Below are positions 1 to 6,595 of a stretch of DNA of 22,535 nucleotides, one piece after another. The stretch is from CAVDHB01 sp963608705 (GTDB lineage: Bacteria; Bacteroidota; Bacteroidia; Bacteroidales; Bacteroidaceae): assembly GCA_963608705.1 (NCBI GenBank), contig CAVDHB010000052.1, positions 1-22,535 of the forward strand, given 5' to 3'. The notes beneath the pieces are model-generated. The model saw nothing but the letters and a program-made list of their open reading frames with translations. It was not told where the DNA came from and ran no database searches. Each line of letters starts with the position of its first letter. The stretch's first letter is position 1. The position numbers and the translations under genes were made by a program.

Positions 1-356
1 TATCCGCAATCGTACCACTAATCAACATTGTTTAGGTAGAGACGCGATTTATCGCGTCTCCACTAATTTAGTTGTTATATTGCAACGTGCAAGACAAGAG
101 AGTGGTATGTTTGCGGATAATCATATTCATAAAAACGGAACGCATATGGTACACGTCCCGTTTCTCAAAATCGGAGAATTTTATTTAATCTTATCCATAC
201 GATGTGTCTGTCCATATAAAAACTACACTTCTCCTCATTGTTATAATGAAAGGCCAAAATATTCAAGTGTCAGAAACCAAAATATAGCAGTGCCAGTTCT
301 CATAATACATGAGAAAAGTTTGCTGATTTCGTTTCATCCACTTTGAGGGTAGAACA
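1..356. other. Gene-free AT-rich stretch
   Basis: This is AT-rich sequence with no convincing gene. It holds one copy of the GTAGAGACGCGATT palindrome (36-63) and a second imperfect hairpin with arms at 133-142 and 154-163 (AAACGGAACG against CGTCCCGTTT, one mismatch). An 88-codon plus-strand frame from 80 has no recognisable domain, no ribosome binding site and unusual composition, so I do not call it. The stretch looks like intergenic or decayed sequence. Confidence 0.5.
36..63. repeat. 28-bp palindromic repeat, copy 1
   Basis: The half-site GTAGAGACGCGATT is followed by its near-complement, giving a 28-bp palindrome with two departures from symmetry (T at 50 and C at 61). The perfect version of the same palindrome lies at 6343-6370. 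The two copies are about 6.3 kb apart in unrelated intergenic sequence, which points to a dispersed REP- or MITE-like family rather than a local operator. Confidence 0.8.
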
Positions 357-632
357 TCACCTTACTGTATTATTTTTCCAAACGATGAATAGGGGACACA
401 AATAAATCAGAATGGTTATAAATCCGCTGAGCAATTTACTGACATCCCACGTTTCCAGCAACTCTTCTGTTATATTCCAAAATAATGAACCTAAAAGAAT
501 TGCAAGAATTACTACCCTAAATTTCGCCTCTCGTCTTGAGACCCTATTAAGTAGGTATACACATATAGCATAGGCAAGTATAAGTAATACTATGCTTATT
601 GGCGATTTACACATCATTAAAAAACTTCTCAT
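357..632 (-). CDS. Small hypothetical membrane protein
   Basis: A 91-residue ORF that I do not recognise as a family. It is strongly hydrophobic, with segments at about 11-29, 39-53 and 68-86 separated by short charged loops (a basic RVSRREAKFR stretch and an acidic TEELLETWD stretch). That pattern fits two or three membrane spans. The start follows a purine-rich AAGGG-like sequence, and a full match to the Bacteroides -7 box (TACTTTTG, 654-661 minus) lies about 20 nt upstream, which is the main argument that it is expressed. Met6 or Met7 are alternative starts. Against it: the surrounding DNA is AT-rich and gene-poor, and no partner gene is nearby. It could be a remnant. Confidence 0.45.
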   Translation of the reverse strand: MRSFLMMCKSPISIVLLILAYAICVYLLNRVSRREAKFRVVILAILLGSLFWNITEELLETWDVSKLLSGFITILIYLCPLFIVWKNNTVR

Positions 633-653
633 ACCCTTGTTCTATTGATACTG

Positions 654-661
654 CAAAAGTA
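654..661 (-). promoter_or_regulatory. Bacteroides-type -7 box for small membrane ORF
   Basis: TACTTTTG on the minus strand matches TAnnTTTG exactly. Transcription would start near 649, leaving a leader of about 17 nt before the start codon at 632. I do not see a good TTTG -33 box at the usual 19-21 bp spacing. Confidence 0.4.
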
Positions 662-869
662 TAATGAACTTAAACCAATTGCGTTCAATTATCAACTATA
701 TAGTTCCAAATTTGATTCAATTCTATCAAATACCTCAATGGTGTTGCCAAGTACCAATGTCCTTCAGTCTGATATTTACAATGCGCTCTTAATAATGGGT
801 ATAGGCGGAGTATGTACGAATATCTTGGCTATTTGTACGGAAGTTTAGTCTCGTTTCCATTTTTCTGCT

Positions 870-877
870 TACCTTTG
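870..877 (+). promoter_or_regulatory. Bacteroides-type -7 box for DUF4861-GH106 operon
   Basis: TACCTTTG matches TAnnTTTG exactly. A start site near 881-883 would leave a leader of about 50 nt before the ATG at 933. The -33 region holds only a weak TTTA at 844-847. Confidence 0.55.
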
Positions 878-886
878 CGTCAGTGT

Positions 887-905
887 ACGCCGCAGGAAGC
901 GGCGT
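887..905 (+). promoter_or_regulatory. Stem-loop at the 5' end of the operon leader
   Basis: ACGCCGC (887-893) pairs perfectly with GCGGCGT (899-905) around an AGGAA loop. It sits within a few bases of the predicted transcript start and 27 nt before the ATG. No T-tract follows, so it is not a classical terminator. A 5'-end hairpin may protect the mRNA; the purine loop resembles a ribosome binding sequence but is too far from the ATG. Confidence 0.5.
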
Positions 906-932
906 TTAAACTTGCATTCGGATTAAACTGTC

Positions 933-2183
933 ATGAAGAAACAATCTATTTTGAATAAAGTCGGCATCGTGTCCTTATGGATGGGAGCGATGGGAATGGA
1001 GCCGGTGTTCGCAGATACTACCGTGTGGACGGTAGAGCTACGCAATACATTGGCTTCAGACAGAGCGGATGTGCCGGTTGTGCTTGCCTTGAACAAGCTG
1101 CCATTTGCCGCGAAATCAGCGTTGGTGACATTGAACGGGGAGACTGTTCCCTCTCAATTGGATGACCTGAACCAGGACAATCGCAAAGATGAACTGGCGT
1201 TTGTCATTGACTTGAAAGGGAGGGAAAGGAAGACTGTGAAGGTGACTTTCTCTTCTGACGAGCGTTTTGTGCGGACTTATCCGCTGCGGACGTATGGAGA
1301 CATGATTATCCGTGACACTAAGAACAAGGTGAAGAACGCCTATCGCACGTATGTGCAGTCGTTGACAGTACCGGGCAGTGTAAATCCATTTGCCTTGGTG
1401 CATCATCACGGGGTGGATTTCGAGTCGGAACTGACGGCTTACCGTATCTATTTCGATAGCCGGCAGACGGTGGACTTGTATGGAAAGTACGAGAAACGGC
1501 TGGAGCTGGAGAAAACGCAGTTCTATCCTGATGAGGCGCAATTGGCCGCGCGTTATGGCGATGACATACTGTGGGTAGGAAGTACCGTGGGACTTGGCAC
1601 CTTGCGTGGATGGGACGGACAAAAGCCTACCTTGATAGAGCCTGTGGCGTTGAGAGGCCAGTCTTTGCTGGCGACGGGTCCAGTGCGTACAGTGGCCGAG
1701 GTAAAGAACGTCGGATGGAAGTATGCGGGAAAGGAACTGAACATGACTACCCGTTACACCATTTATGCCGGACACAGGGATGCGGAGGTAAACATCTCTT
1801 TTGACGAACCTGTGAAAGGAGTACCTTTCACCACGGGCGTGATTAATTTGAAAGGTACGTCTTTCTCCGACCATAAGGGACTTGTGGGCGATTGGGGTGA
1901 GAACTGGCCGAATGGCGCTTCTGATTCCATTGCCGGAAAACCGAAACAAGTAGTGGGACTGGCCGTGAATCTGCCGCAATCTGTGGTGAAGGAGGAGGTA
2001 AAGCAAAATGCGGAGCAATACCTTTATATAATAGACCCGCAGGAGAAACAACGTTTCACTTATCATATAGCGTTTGTTTCCGGAAAGGAAAATGCCGGTT
2101 TATCCAGTGCGGGGCAATGGTTCGCTTGGATGAAGCGGTGGAAGACCGAAATTGAACACCCTATTACAATCGATATAAAATAA
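933..2183 (+). CDS. DUF4861 family secreted protein
   Basis: A 416-residue protein with a signal peptide (basic N-terminus, hydrophobic core, likely cleavage after VFA at about 27), so it is exported to the periplasm or cell surface. The body matches the DUF4861 family as I know it: an N-terminal segment with TVELRNTLASDRADVPVVL, the DDLNQDNRKDELAFVIDL segment at about 72-90, and a beta-rich C-terminal half ending in an SSAGQWFAWMKRW motif. Family members are common in Bacteroidota polysaccharide-utilisation loci beside glycoside hydrolases and polysaccharide lyases, but their catalytic role is not settled, so none is assigned. It starts a two-gene operon; the GH106 gene begins 14 bp after its stop, implying a shared plant-polysaccharide substrate (inference). 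Length is typical and no frame break is seen. Confidence 0.85.
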   Translation: MKKQSILNKVGIVSLWMGAMGMEPVFADTTVWTVELRNTLASDRADVPVVLALNKLPFAAKSALVTLNGETVPSQLDDLNQDNRKDELAFVIDLKGRERKTVKVTFSSDERFVRTYPLRTYGDMIIRDTKNKVKNAYRTYVQSLTVPGSVNPFALVHHHGVDFESELTAYRIYFDSRQTVDLYGKYEKRLELEKTQFYPDEAQLAARYGDDILWVGSTVGLGTLRGWDGQKPTLIEPVALRGQSLLATGPVRTVAEVKNVGWKYAGKELNMTTRYTIYAGHRDAEVNISFDEPVKGVPFTTGVINLKGTSFSDHKGLVGDWGENWPNGASDSIAGKPKQVVGLAVNLPQSVVKEEVKQNAEQYLYIIDPQEKQRFTYHIAFVSGKENAGLSSAGQWFAWMKRWKTEIEHPITIDIK

Positions 2184-2197
2184 GACAACAGAAGTGA

Positions 2198-4972
2198 ATG
2201 AAACAACCTCTTTCTATTTTCGCTTTCTGTCTCATGTCTGCTCTTCCTGTAGCTGACGTGTGTGCGGAAAGTGTATTGACACAGTGGCCGAAAGCCACAG
2301 TGGAAGCCCGTCCTGGTGCCCGTTGGTGGTGGATGGGAAGTTCGGTAAACGCTACTGAACTCAACTATAATATGAACGCCTATGCGAAAGCTGGGATGGG
2401 TACGCTCGAAATTACGCCTATCTATGGCGTACAGGGCAATGAAGCCAATGAGCTAACCTATCTTTCCGCTCCTTGGATGGGGATTCTGAACCAGACTGAG
2501 CAGAACGGGAAGCGTCTGGGTATGCAGATAGATATGAACAATGGTACGGGATGGCCTTTCGGAGGACCGGAAGTGTCAGTGAAAGACGCAGCCTCCAAAG
2601 TCTTTTTCCGGGAATATAAACTGGGAAAGAAGTTTGGAAGGCGTTTGAAAGAGCCTGTACAAGTGGCGGACAAGAAACAGCAGCCTGTGGCCACTCTGGA
2701 AAGACTCATGGCCTATTCGGGAGAAGAGGTGCTGGACTTGACCTCTAAAGTGAAGGTAGACGGTACGTTGGACTGGAAAGCACCCAGAAGAAAGAACTGG
2801 CGGTTGATAGCTGTCTTTTGTGGAAAGACGTTTCAAAAGGTGAAAAGAGCGGCGCCTGGAGGTGAGGGCTATGTATTAGACCACTTCTCCGCCGGTGCGG
2901 TGAAACGTTACTTCTCCCGATTTGACAAGGCGTTCAAAGAGAATGGAACTCCTTGGCCGCACGCTTTCTTCAACGACTCATACGAAGTGTATGGAGCGGA
3001 CTATACCCCCGGTTTCTTTGACGAGTTCGCCAAACGCCGTGGCTACAAGTTGGAGGAGCATCTTCCACAATTGTTGGATTCTACTTCTTCCGACATCTCG
3101 CTGCGTCTGGCGGAGGATTACCGTTTGACTTTTGCGGAGTTGTTGAGAGACAACTTCACACAGCAGTGGGCGGACTGGGCGCACGGACACGGCAGTCTGA
3201 TTCGCAATCAGGCGCATGGTTCTCCGGCCAATTTGATTGATTTGTACGCCATGGTGGACATTCCTGAATGTGAGGGATTCGGCTTGACGGATTTCCATAT
3301 CAAGGGTTTGAGGAAAGATTCCCTGACTCGTCCGAATTACTCGGACTTGTCCATGCTGAAATACGCTTCTTCCGGAGCGCACTTAGCCGGACGCAAGTAC
3401 ACGTCTTCCGAGACGTTCACGTGGTTGACGGAGCATTTCCGTACTTCCTTGTCTCAGTGCAAGCCTGACATGGACTTGATGTTCCTTTCTGGGGTGAACC
3501 ACATGTTCTTCCACGGTACCACTTATTCTCCGCCGTCAGTGCCTTGGCCGGGATGGAAGTTCTATGCTTCCATTGATATGAGTCCCACGAACAGCATTTG
3601 GCGGGACGCACCGGCTTTCTTCGACTACATCACCCGTTGCCAGAGTTTCCTTCAGTATGGAAAGCCGGACAACGACTTCCTGCTCTATGTGCCGGTGCAT
3701 GATATGTGGTACAAACAGCCTTTCACGGAGAAGAACCGCCTGATTGGCTTTGACATTCACAAGATGGATCAGCGTGCGCCTCGTTTCATCAAGGCCGTGC
3801 ATAAGATATATGAGTCGGGCTTTGACGTGGACTATATCTCCGACCAGTTCATTCGTTCGCTGCATGTGGAAGATGGACAGCTGGCTACACCGGGCGGATT
3901 GCGTTACAAGGCGTTGGTAATGGCCGGGGTAAAACTGATGCCGCTGGATGTGGTGGAGAAACTACGCCAGTTGGCGGAAAAAGGTGCCAAGATAGTATTC
4001 CTTGACAACTATCCAGAAGGCGTGCCGGGGTTGTTAGGCGCAACGGCGCACTGGCCTCAGTTCAAGTCGGAGATGGAAGCGTTGAAGAAAATGGAAGGCA
4101 AACAGGTGTTGTTCGGAGAGGATTATGGAAAGACTTTGGCCGACACCCACGTGAAGCCTGAACGTTTGATGCTGGATTACGGTCTGAAGGCTATCCGTCG
4201 TTCCAATCCAGACGGCTATCATTATTTCATCGCAAACTTGAAAGCTGACAGTACGGCGGCTTGGGTGCCGTTAGCGGTGCCTGTACGGTCGGCCATGCTG
4301 TTCGATCCGATGAACGGAACTTACGGAAAGGCGCAGGTGAGGACACAAGAAGGCCATTCCGAAGTTTTGTTGAAGATGGCTTCGGGAGAGTCTTTGATTC
4401 TGAAGACGTTTACGCAGGACGATGTGACTGTGCCAAGTTGGAAATACTGGCAGGCCACGGGCGACTCCATACGCTTGAATGACGAGTGGGGATTTCGGTT
4501 TGCGGCGGCTGAGCCTGCCGTGAAGAATGTACCTGCGAAGGTGAAGCTGGGGTCTTGGACGGATTTGCAGGCCGAAGGCGTGAAAGAGACCATGGGCACA
4601 GGTGCCTATACTACTACTTTCACTGTTCAGGCCAAGGACTTGAAAGATTCGGAATGGCAGTTGGACTTAGGCGATGTGCGTGAGAGTGCTAAGGTCAAGG
4701 TGAACGGAAAGCAGGTGGCCACGCTTTTTGCCGTGCCTTTCCGTTGCTATATCGGAGCGTATCTGCATCCGGGCAAGAATACTTTGGAGGTGGAAGTGAC
4801 TAATCTTCCTGCCAACCGTATCGCGGACATGGACAAGAAAGGGGTGAAGTGGCGTATATTTAAAGACACGAATATCGTGAACTTGAACTACAAGAGGACC
4901 ACTTACACCAATTGGCAGCCTATGCCCAGCGGTTTGTTGGGACCCGTGCGGTTGTTGAAGATGAAAGAGTGA
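2198..4972 (+). CDS. GH106-type alpha-L-rhamnosidase
   Basis: A 924-residue exported protein (signal peptide about 1-23, cleavage after VCA). Family features in order: ARWWWMGSSV at 41-50 with the following AKAGMGTLEITPIYG segment; FFNDSYEVYGADYTPGFF at about 256-273; SSETFTW near 403-409, with its acidic residue at about 405; and GVNHMFFHG near 432-440. These are the conserved blocks of GH106 (Glyco_hydro_106), whose known members remove alpha-L-rhamnose from rhamnogalacturonan-type pectins by calcium-dependent inversion. The last ~130 residues (LDLGDVRESAKVKVNGK onward) form a GH2-like jelly-roll accessory domain. Length is usual for the family. It is co-transcribed with DUF4861 and followed by a strong terminator. 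The linkage specificity cannot be read from sequence, and no SusC/SusD pair is in the window. Confidence 0.85.
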   Translation: MKQPLSIFAFCLMSALPVADVCAESVLTQWPKATVEARPGARWWWMGSSVNATELNYNMNAYAKAGMGTLEITPIYGVQGNEANELTYLSAPWMGILNQTEQNGKRLGMQIDMNNGTGWPFGGPEVSVKDAASKVFFREYKLGKKFGRRLKEPVQVADKKQQPVATLERLMAYSGEEVLDLTSKVKVDGTLDWKAPRRKNWRLIAVFCGKTFQKVKRAAPGGEGYVLDHFSAGAVKRYFSRFDKAFKENGTPWPHAFFNDSYEVYGADYTPGFFDEFAKRRGYKLEEHLPQLLDSTSSDISLRLAEDYRLTFAELLRDNFTQQWADWAHGHGSLIRNQAHGSPANLIDLYAMVDIPECEGFGLTDFHIKGLRKDSLTRPNYSDLSMLKYASSGAHLAGRKYTSSETFTWLTEHFRTSLSQCKPDMDLMFLSGVNHMFFHGTTYSPPSVPWPGWKFYASIDMSPTNSIWRDAPAFFDYITRCQSFLQYGKPDNDFLLYVPVHDMWYKQPFTEKNRLIGFDIHKMDQRAPRFIKAVHKIYESGFDVDYISDQFIRSLHVEDGQLATPGGLRYKALVMAGVKLMPLDVVEKLRQLAEKGAKIVFLDNYPEGVPGLLGATAHWPQFKSEMEALKKMEGKQVLFGEDYGKTLADTHVKPERLMLDYGLKAIRRSNPDGYHYFIANLKADSTAAWVPLAVPVRSAMLFDPMNGTYGKAQVRTQEGHSEVLLKMASGESLILKTFTQDDVTVPSWKYWQATGDSIRLNDEWGFRFAAAEPAVKNVPAKVKLGSWTDLQAEGVKETMGTGAYTTTFTVQAKDLKDSEWQLDLGDVRESAKVKVNGKQVATLFAVPFRCYIGAYLHPGKNTLEVEVTNLPANRIADMDKKGVKWRIFKDTNIVNLNYKRTTYTNWQPMPSGLLGPVRLLKMKE

Positions 4973-4983
4973 TAATAGATTGC

Positions 4984-5030
4984 AATCCGGCTTCGGAAGG
5001 ACGCTCCTTCTGAAGCCGGATTACTTTTTA
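4984..5030 (+). terminator. Rho-independent terminator of DUF4861-GH106 operon
   Basis: AATCCGGCTTC (4984-4994) pairs with GAAGCCGGATT (5012-5022), and inside it GAAGGA (4996-5001) pairs with TCCTTC (5005-5010), giving a near-continuous 17-bp stem with a three-base loop. It is followed by ACTTTTTA. It starts 11 bp after the GH106 stop codon. Confidence 0.9.
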
Positions 5031-5046
5031 TCCTTACTGCTGTGCA

Positions 5047-5071
5047 GGAGGTTTATATGACAATTCAGTAA
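5047..5071 (+). other. Shine-Dalgarno plus four-codon mini-ORF before the exonuclease
   Basis: GGAGG (5047-5051) lies five bases before an ATG at 5057 that opens a four-codon frame (Met-Thr-Ile-Gln, stop at 5069-5071). The exonuclease ATG follows four bases later, at 5076. The only strong ribosome binding site is therefore placed for the mini-ORF, 24 bases ahead of the gene. It could be a translational-coupling leader or chance; Bacteroidota genes often lack a Shine-Dalgarno sequence. Confidence 0.35.
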
Positions 5072-5075
5072 ACAG

Positions 5076-5570
5076 ATGGACAATTTTGCGGCGATAGATT
5101 TCGAAACGGCCAACGCCTGCCGTTCCAGCGTATGCAGTGTGGGAGTGGTCATTGTCAGGGGTGGCAAAGTGGAAGATGAGTTCTACAGTCTGATTTATCC
5201 TTATCCCGACTATTTCACGTACTGGACAACGAGAGTGCATGGGCTGACGATGGTGGACGTGGAGAACGCCCGGCCTTTCCCCGATGTCTGGAGGGAAGTG
5301 GCACCCCGTGTGGAGGGCTTGCCCTTGGTGGCGCACAACAGCCCCTTTGACGAAGGATGCCTGAAGGCGGCATTTCAGCAATATAAGATGGACTATCCGG
5401 CTTACCGTTTCTACTGCACTTACCGGGCGGCAAGGAAGAAATTAGGCTCTTTGCTGCCCAATCATCAGTTGCAGACCGTGGCGGCCTACTGTGGATACGA
5501 CTTGACACAGCATCACAACGCCTTGGCGGATGCGGAGGCTTGCGCCGCTATCGCCTTGAAACTTCTTTAG
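5076..5570 (+). CDS. DnaQ-like DEDDh 3'-5' exonuclease
   Basis: A 164-residue single-domain exonuclease of the DnaQ/RNase T fold. The five active-site positions are visible: Asp8 and Glu10 in AIDFET (ExoI), Asp92 in the HNSPFDEG block (ExoII), and His147 with Asp152 in HHNALADAEA (ExoIII, the DEDDh type). The enzyme should remove nucleotides from DNA 3' ends using two metal ions, in the cytosol. It lacks the BRCT or polymerase extensions of larger relatives, so it is probably a stand-alone proofreading, repair or clean-up nuclease rather than the Pol III epsilon subunit. The ATG at 5076 gives the full fold. Its 3' end overlaps the convergent DUF4186 gene by 23 bp. Confidence 0.9.
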   Translation: MDNFAAIDFETANACRSSVCSVGVVIVRGGKVEDEFYSLIYPYPDYFTYWTTRVHGLTMVDVENARPFPDVWREVAPRVEGLPLVAHNSPFDEGCLKAAFQQYKMDYPAYRFYCTYRAARKKLGSLLPNHQLQTVAAYCGYDLTQHHNALADAEACAAIALKLL

Positions 5571-6018
5571 TGGCGGAATAGGCGGTAAGTTGCCTGTGAA
5601 TCCATTCCATCAGTACTTCCACGGCATAGCCTTGTTCTGAAGCGGTGAGTTCCCGTCCGGCAGGTATATGATGCCACTTCTGGAAACATCCCCGGCAACA
5701 GCATCCCGTGGCGTGTTGTGCGAGAAAAACAGGATGCCCTCTCATCGGTGTCTGCTTGCCGTCGTTGGGAATCACGGCAGGTGCCAGCCGTTTCCGTACA
5801 AAATCCTCAGCATGACGGCGGATGGTGTCCATCCCTTTCTCATGGATATACGCTACTTCTTTCTCTCTCAATCGGAAGCGGCTTCGGAAGGCGGAATGGG
5901 AAAGTCGTTCGAAAAGGTCTGTGAAGTCATATTGCGCTTTCGGCATGGGGGCGATTGGACGCTCTGTGTCTGCTTCTTCCGCAGGGAATAATTCTAATTG
6001 TACAGGTCTTTTTGTCAT
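5548..6018 (-). CDS. DUF4186 family protein
   Basis: A 156-residue cytosolic protein matching DUF4186 by its central DLFERLSHSAFRSRFRL segment and the C-terminal CCCRGCFQKWHHIPAGREL block, whose clustered Cys and His residues suggest a metal site (inference). Function is unknown. The frame extends eight codons upstream, but the Met at 6018 (MTKRPVQLELF) is the better start: it matches the family N-terminus and leaves about 16 nt after the start site implied by the -7 box at 6040-6047. The gene converges on the exonuclease with a 23-bp overlap, so the two transcripts are antisense to each other at their 3' ends. Confidence 0.85.
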   Translation of the reverse strand: MTKRPVQLELFPAEEADTERPIAPMPKAQYDFTDLFERLSHSAFRSRFRLREKEVAYIHEKGMDTIRRHAEDFVRKRLAPAVIPNDGKQTPMRGHPVFLAQHATGCCCRGCFQKWHHIPAGRELTASEQGYAVEVLMEWIHRQLTAYSATKEVSRR

Positions 6019-6039
6019 GTATTTTACGTGCTTATACCG

Positions 6040-6047
6040 CAAAGATA
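6040..6047 (-). promoter_or_regulatory. -7 box for DUF4186 gene
   Basis: TATCTTTG on the minus strand matches TAnnTTTG exactly, 21 bp ahead of the chosen start codon. The -33 region is weak. Confidence 0.5.
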
Positions 6048-6098
6048 CGAAATAAAATGTTAAAAGTGCAGTGGAAAATCAAGAAAGTTGGAGATTTG

Positions 6099-6130
6099 TT
6101 TGGCAGGTTCAAACATAAGTCCTACCTTTG
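6099..6130 (+). promoter_or_regulatory. Promoter of the tRNA-Met gene
   Basis: TTTG at 6099-6102, a 20-bp spacer, and TACCTTTG at 6123-6130 form a textbook Bacteroides sigma-ABfr promoter. Transcription would start near 6134, giving a 5' leader of about 40 nt for RNase P to remove. Confidence 0.8.
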
Positions 6131-6174
6131 CACACGCAATTCGGGAATGAATCTTCCCATTGCGGGTTTAACAT

Positions 6175-6247
6175 CGCGGAGTGGAGCAGTTGGTAGCTCG
6201 CCAGGCTCATAACCTGGAGGTCACTTGTTCGAGTCAGGTCTCCGCAA
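6175..6247 (+). tRNA. Initiator tRNA-Met (anticodon CAT)
   Basis: A 73-nt cloverleaf. Acceptor stem CGCGGAG against CTCCGCA leaves the first pair as a C1-A72 mismatch, and the D stem has A11-T24; both mark a bacterial initiator rather than an elongator tRNA. The anticodon loop is CTCATAA and the T loop TTCGAGT, closed by a five-pair stem. CCA is not encoded (CTA follows), so it is added after transcription. The anticodon stem is CCAGG/CCTGG, so position 29-41 is A-T instead of the first of the three G-C pairs usual in initiators. It has its own promoter upstream and terminator downstream. Confidence 0.93.
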
Positions 6248-6253
6248 CTACAC

Positions 6254-6296
6254 AAAAAGCGGCTAAGTCGAAAGACAAAGTCGCTTTTATTTTTAT
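6254..6296 (+). terminator. Terminator of tRNA-Met
   Basis: GCGGC (6259-6263) pairs with GTCGC (6280-6284) with one G-T pair. An inner GTC-GAAA-GAC stem-loop sits between them, and flanking A and T runs extend the stem. TTTTATTTTTAT follows. It begins a few bases after the tRNA 3' end. Confidence 0.75.
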
Positions 6297-6342
6297 CCCT
6301 TCTTTTCCTTTATAATGTAACGCTTGCTCACCGCTATATTCG

Positions 6343-6370
6343 GTAGAGACGCGATTAATCGCGTCTCTAC
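6343..6370. repeat. 28-bp palindromic repeat, copy 2 (perfect)
   Basis: The half GTAGAGACGCGATT is followed by its exact reverse complement, a perfect 28-bp palindrome. It matches the copy at 36-63 with two base differences. Confidence 0.85.
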
Positions 6371-6480
6371 TGCATTATTCTAATTCTACTGACAAATAGT
6401 TGTGATAATCAGTCGGTTAAGCTATTCAGTATTCCTGCTATTCATGAGTCTTAACCGAGATTGAACAGGGTCTGTAAAGG

Positions 6481-6594
6481 TCTACCTCAAGAGATTACTA
6501 AGTCCTGCCTCAAGAGATTACTAAGTCTTGCCTCAAGAGATTACTAAGTCCTACCTCAAGAGATTACTAAGTCCTGTCTCAAGAGATTACTAAG
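6481..6594. repeat. Tandem array, five 23-bp units
   Basis: Five head-to-tail units start at 6481 (22 bp, first base missing), 6503, 6526, 6549 and 6572. All share CTCAAGAGATTACTAAG; variation is confined to the six bases before it (TCCTGC, TCTTGC, TCCTAC, TCCTGT). There is no spacer between units. The last unit ends one base before the stop codon complement of the HTCS gene (6596-6598), so the array would lie in that gene's 3' untranslated RNA. Confidence 0.9.
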
Positions 6595-6595
6595 T

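Larger units (their letters stand above)
633..932. other. Divergent intergenic region
   Basis: This is 300 bp between the small minus-strand membrane ORF and the DUF4861 gene. It holds a minus-strand -7 box at 654-661, a plus-strand -7 box at 870-877 and a leader hairpin at 887-905. The 67-codon plus-strand frame at 645-848 shows no domain or ribosome binding site and is not called. Confidence 0.5.
6248..6595. other. Intergenic region between tRNA-Met and the HTCS gene
   Basis: This stretch has no gene. It contains the tRNA terminator, the perfect 28-bp palindrome (6343-6370), a 9-bp inverted repeat TCGGTTAAG (6413-6421) with CTTAACCGA (6450-6458) around a 28-nt loop, and the 23-bp tandem array at 6481-6594. 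I see no clear T-tract terminator for the minus-strand operon that ends at 6596. Confidence 0.6.

Noticed and set aside
133..163. Hairpin as a rho-independent terminator
   Set aside because: The stem has a mismatch and no T-tract follows on either strand.
80..346. 88-codon plus-strand frame near the window start
   Set aside because: There is no recognisable domain, no ribosome binding site, and it spans the hairpin at 133-163.
645..848. 67-codon plus-strand frame upstream of the DUF4861 promoter
   Set aside because: It overlaps a minus-strand promoter and lacks initiation signals and domains.
1116..2066. 316-codon minus-strand frame inside the DUF4861 gene
   Set aside because: It is antisense to a clear family member and its translation has no domain, signal or ribosome binding site.
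6481..6594. Regularly repeated units as a CRISPR array
   Set aside because: Units follow one another with no unique spacers and no cas gene is present; it is a plain tandem repeat.
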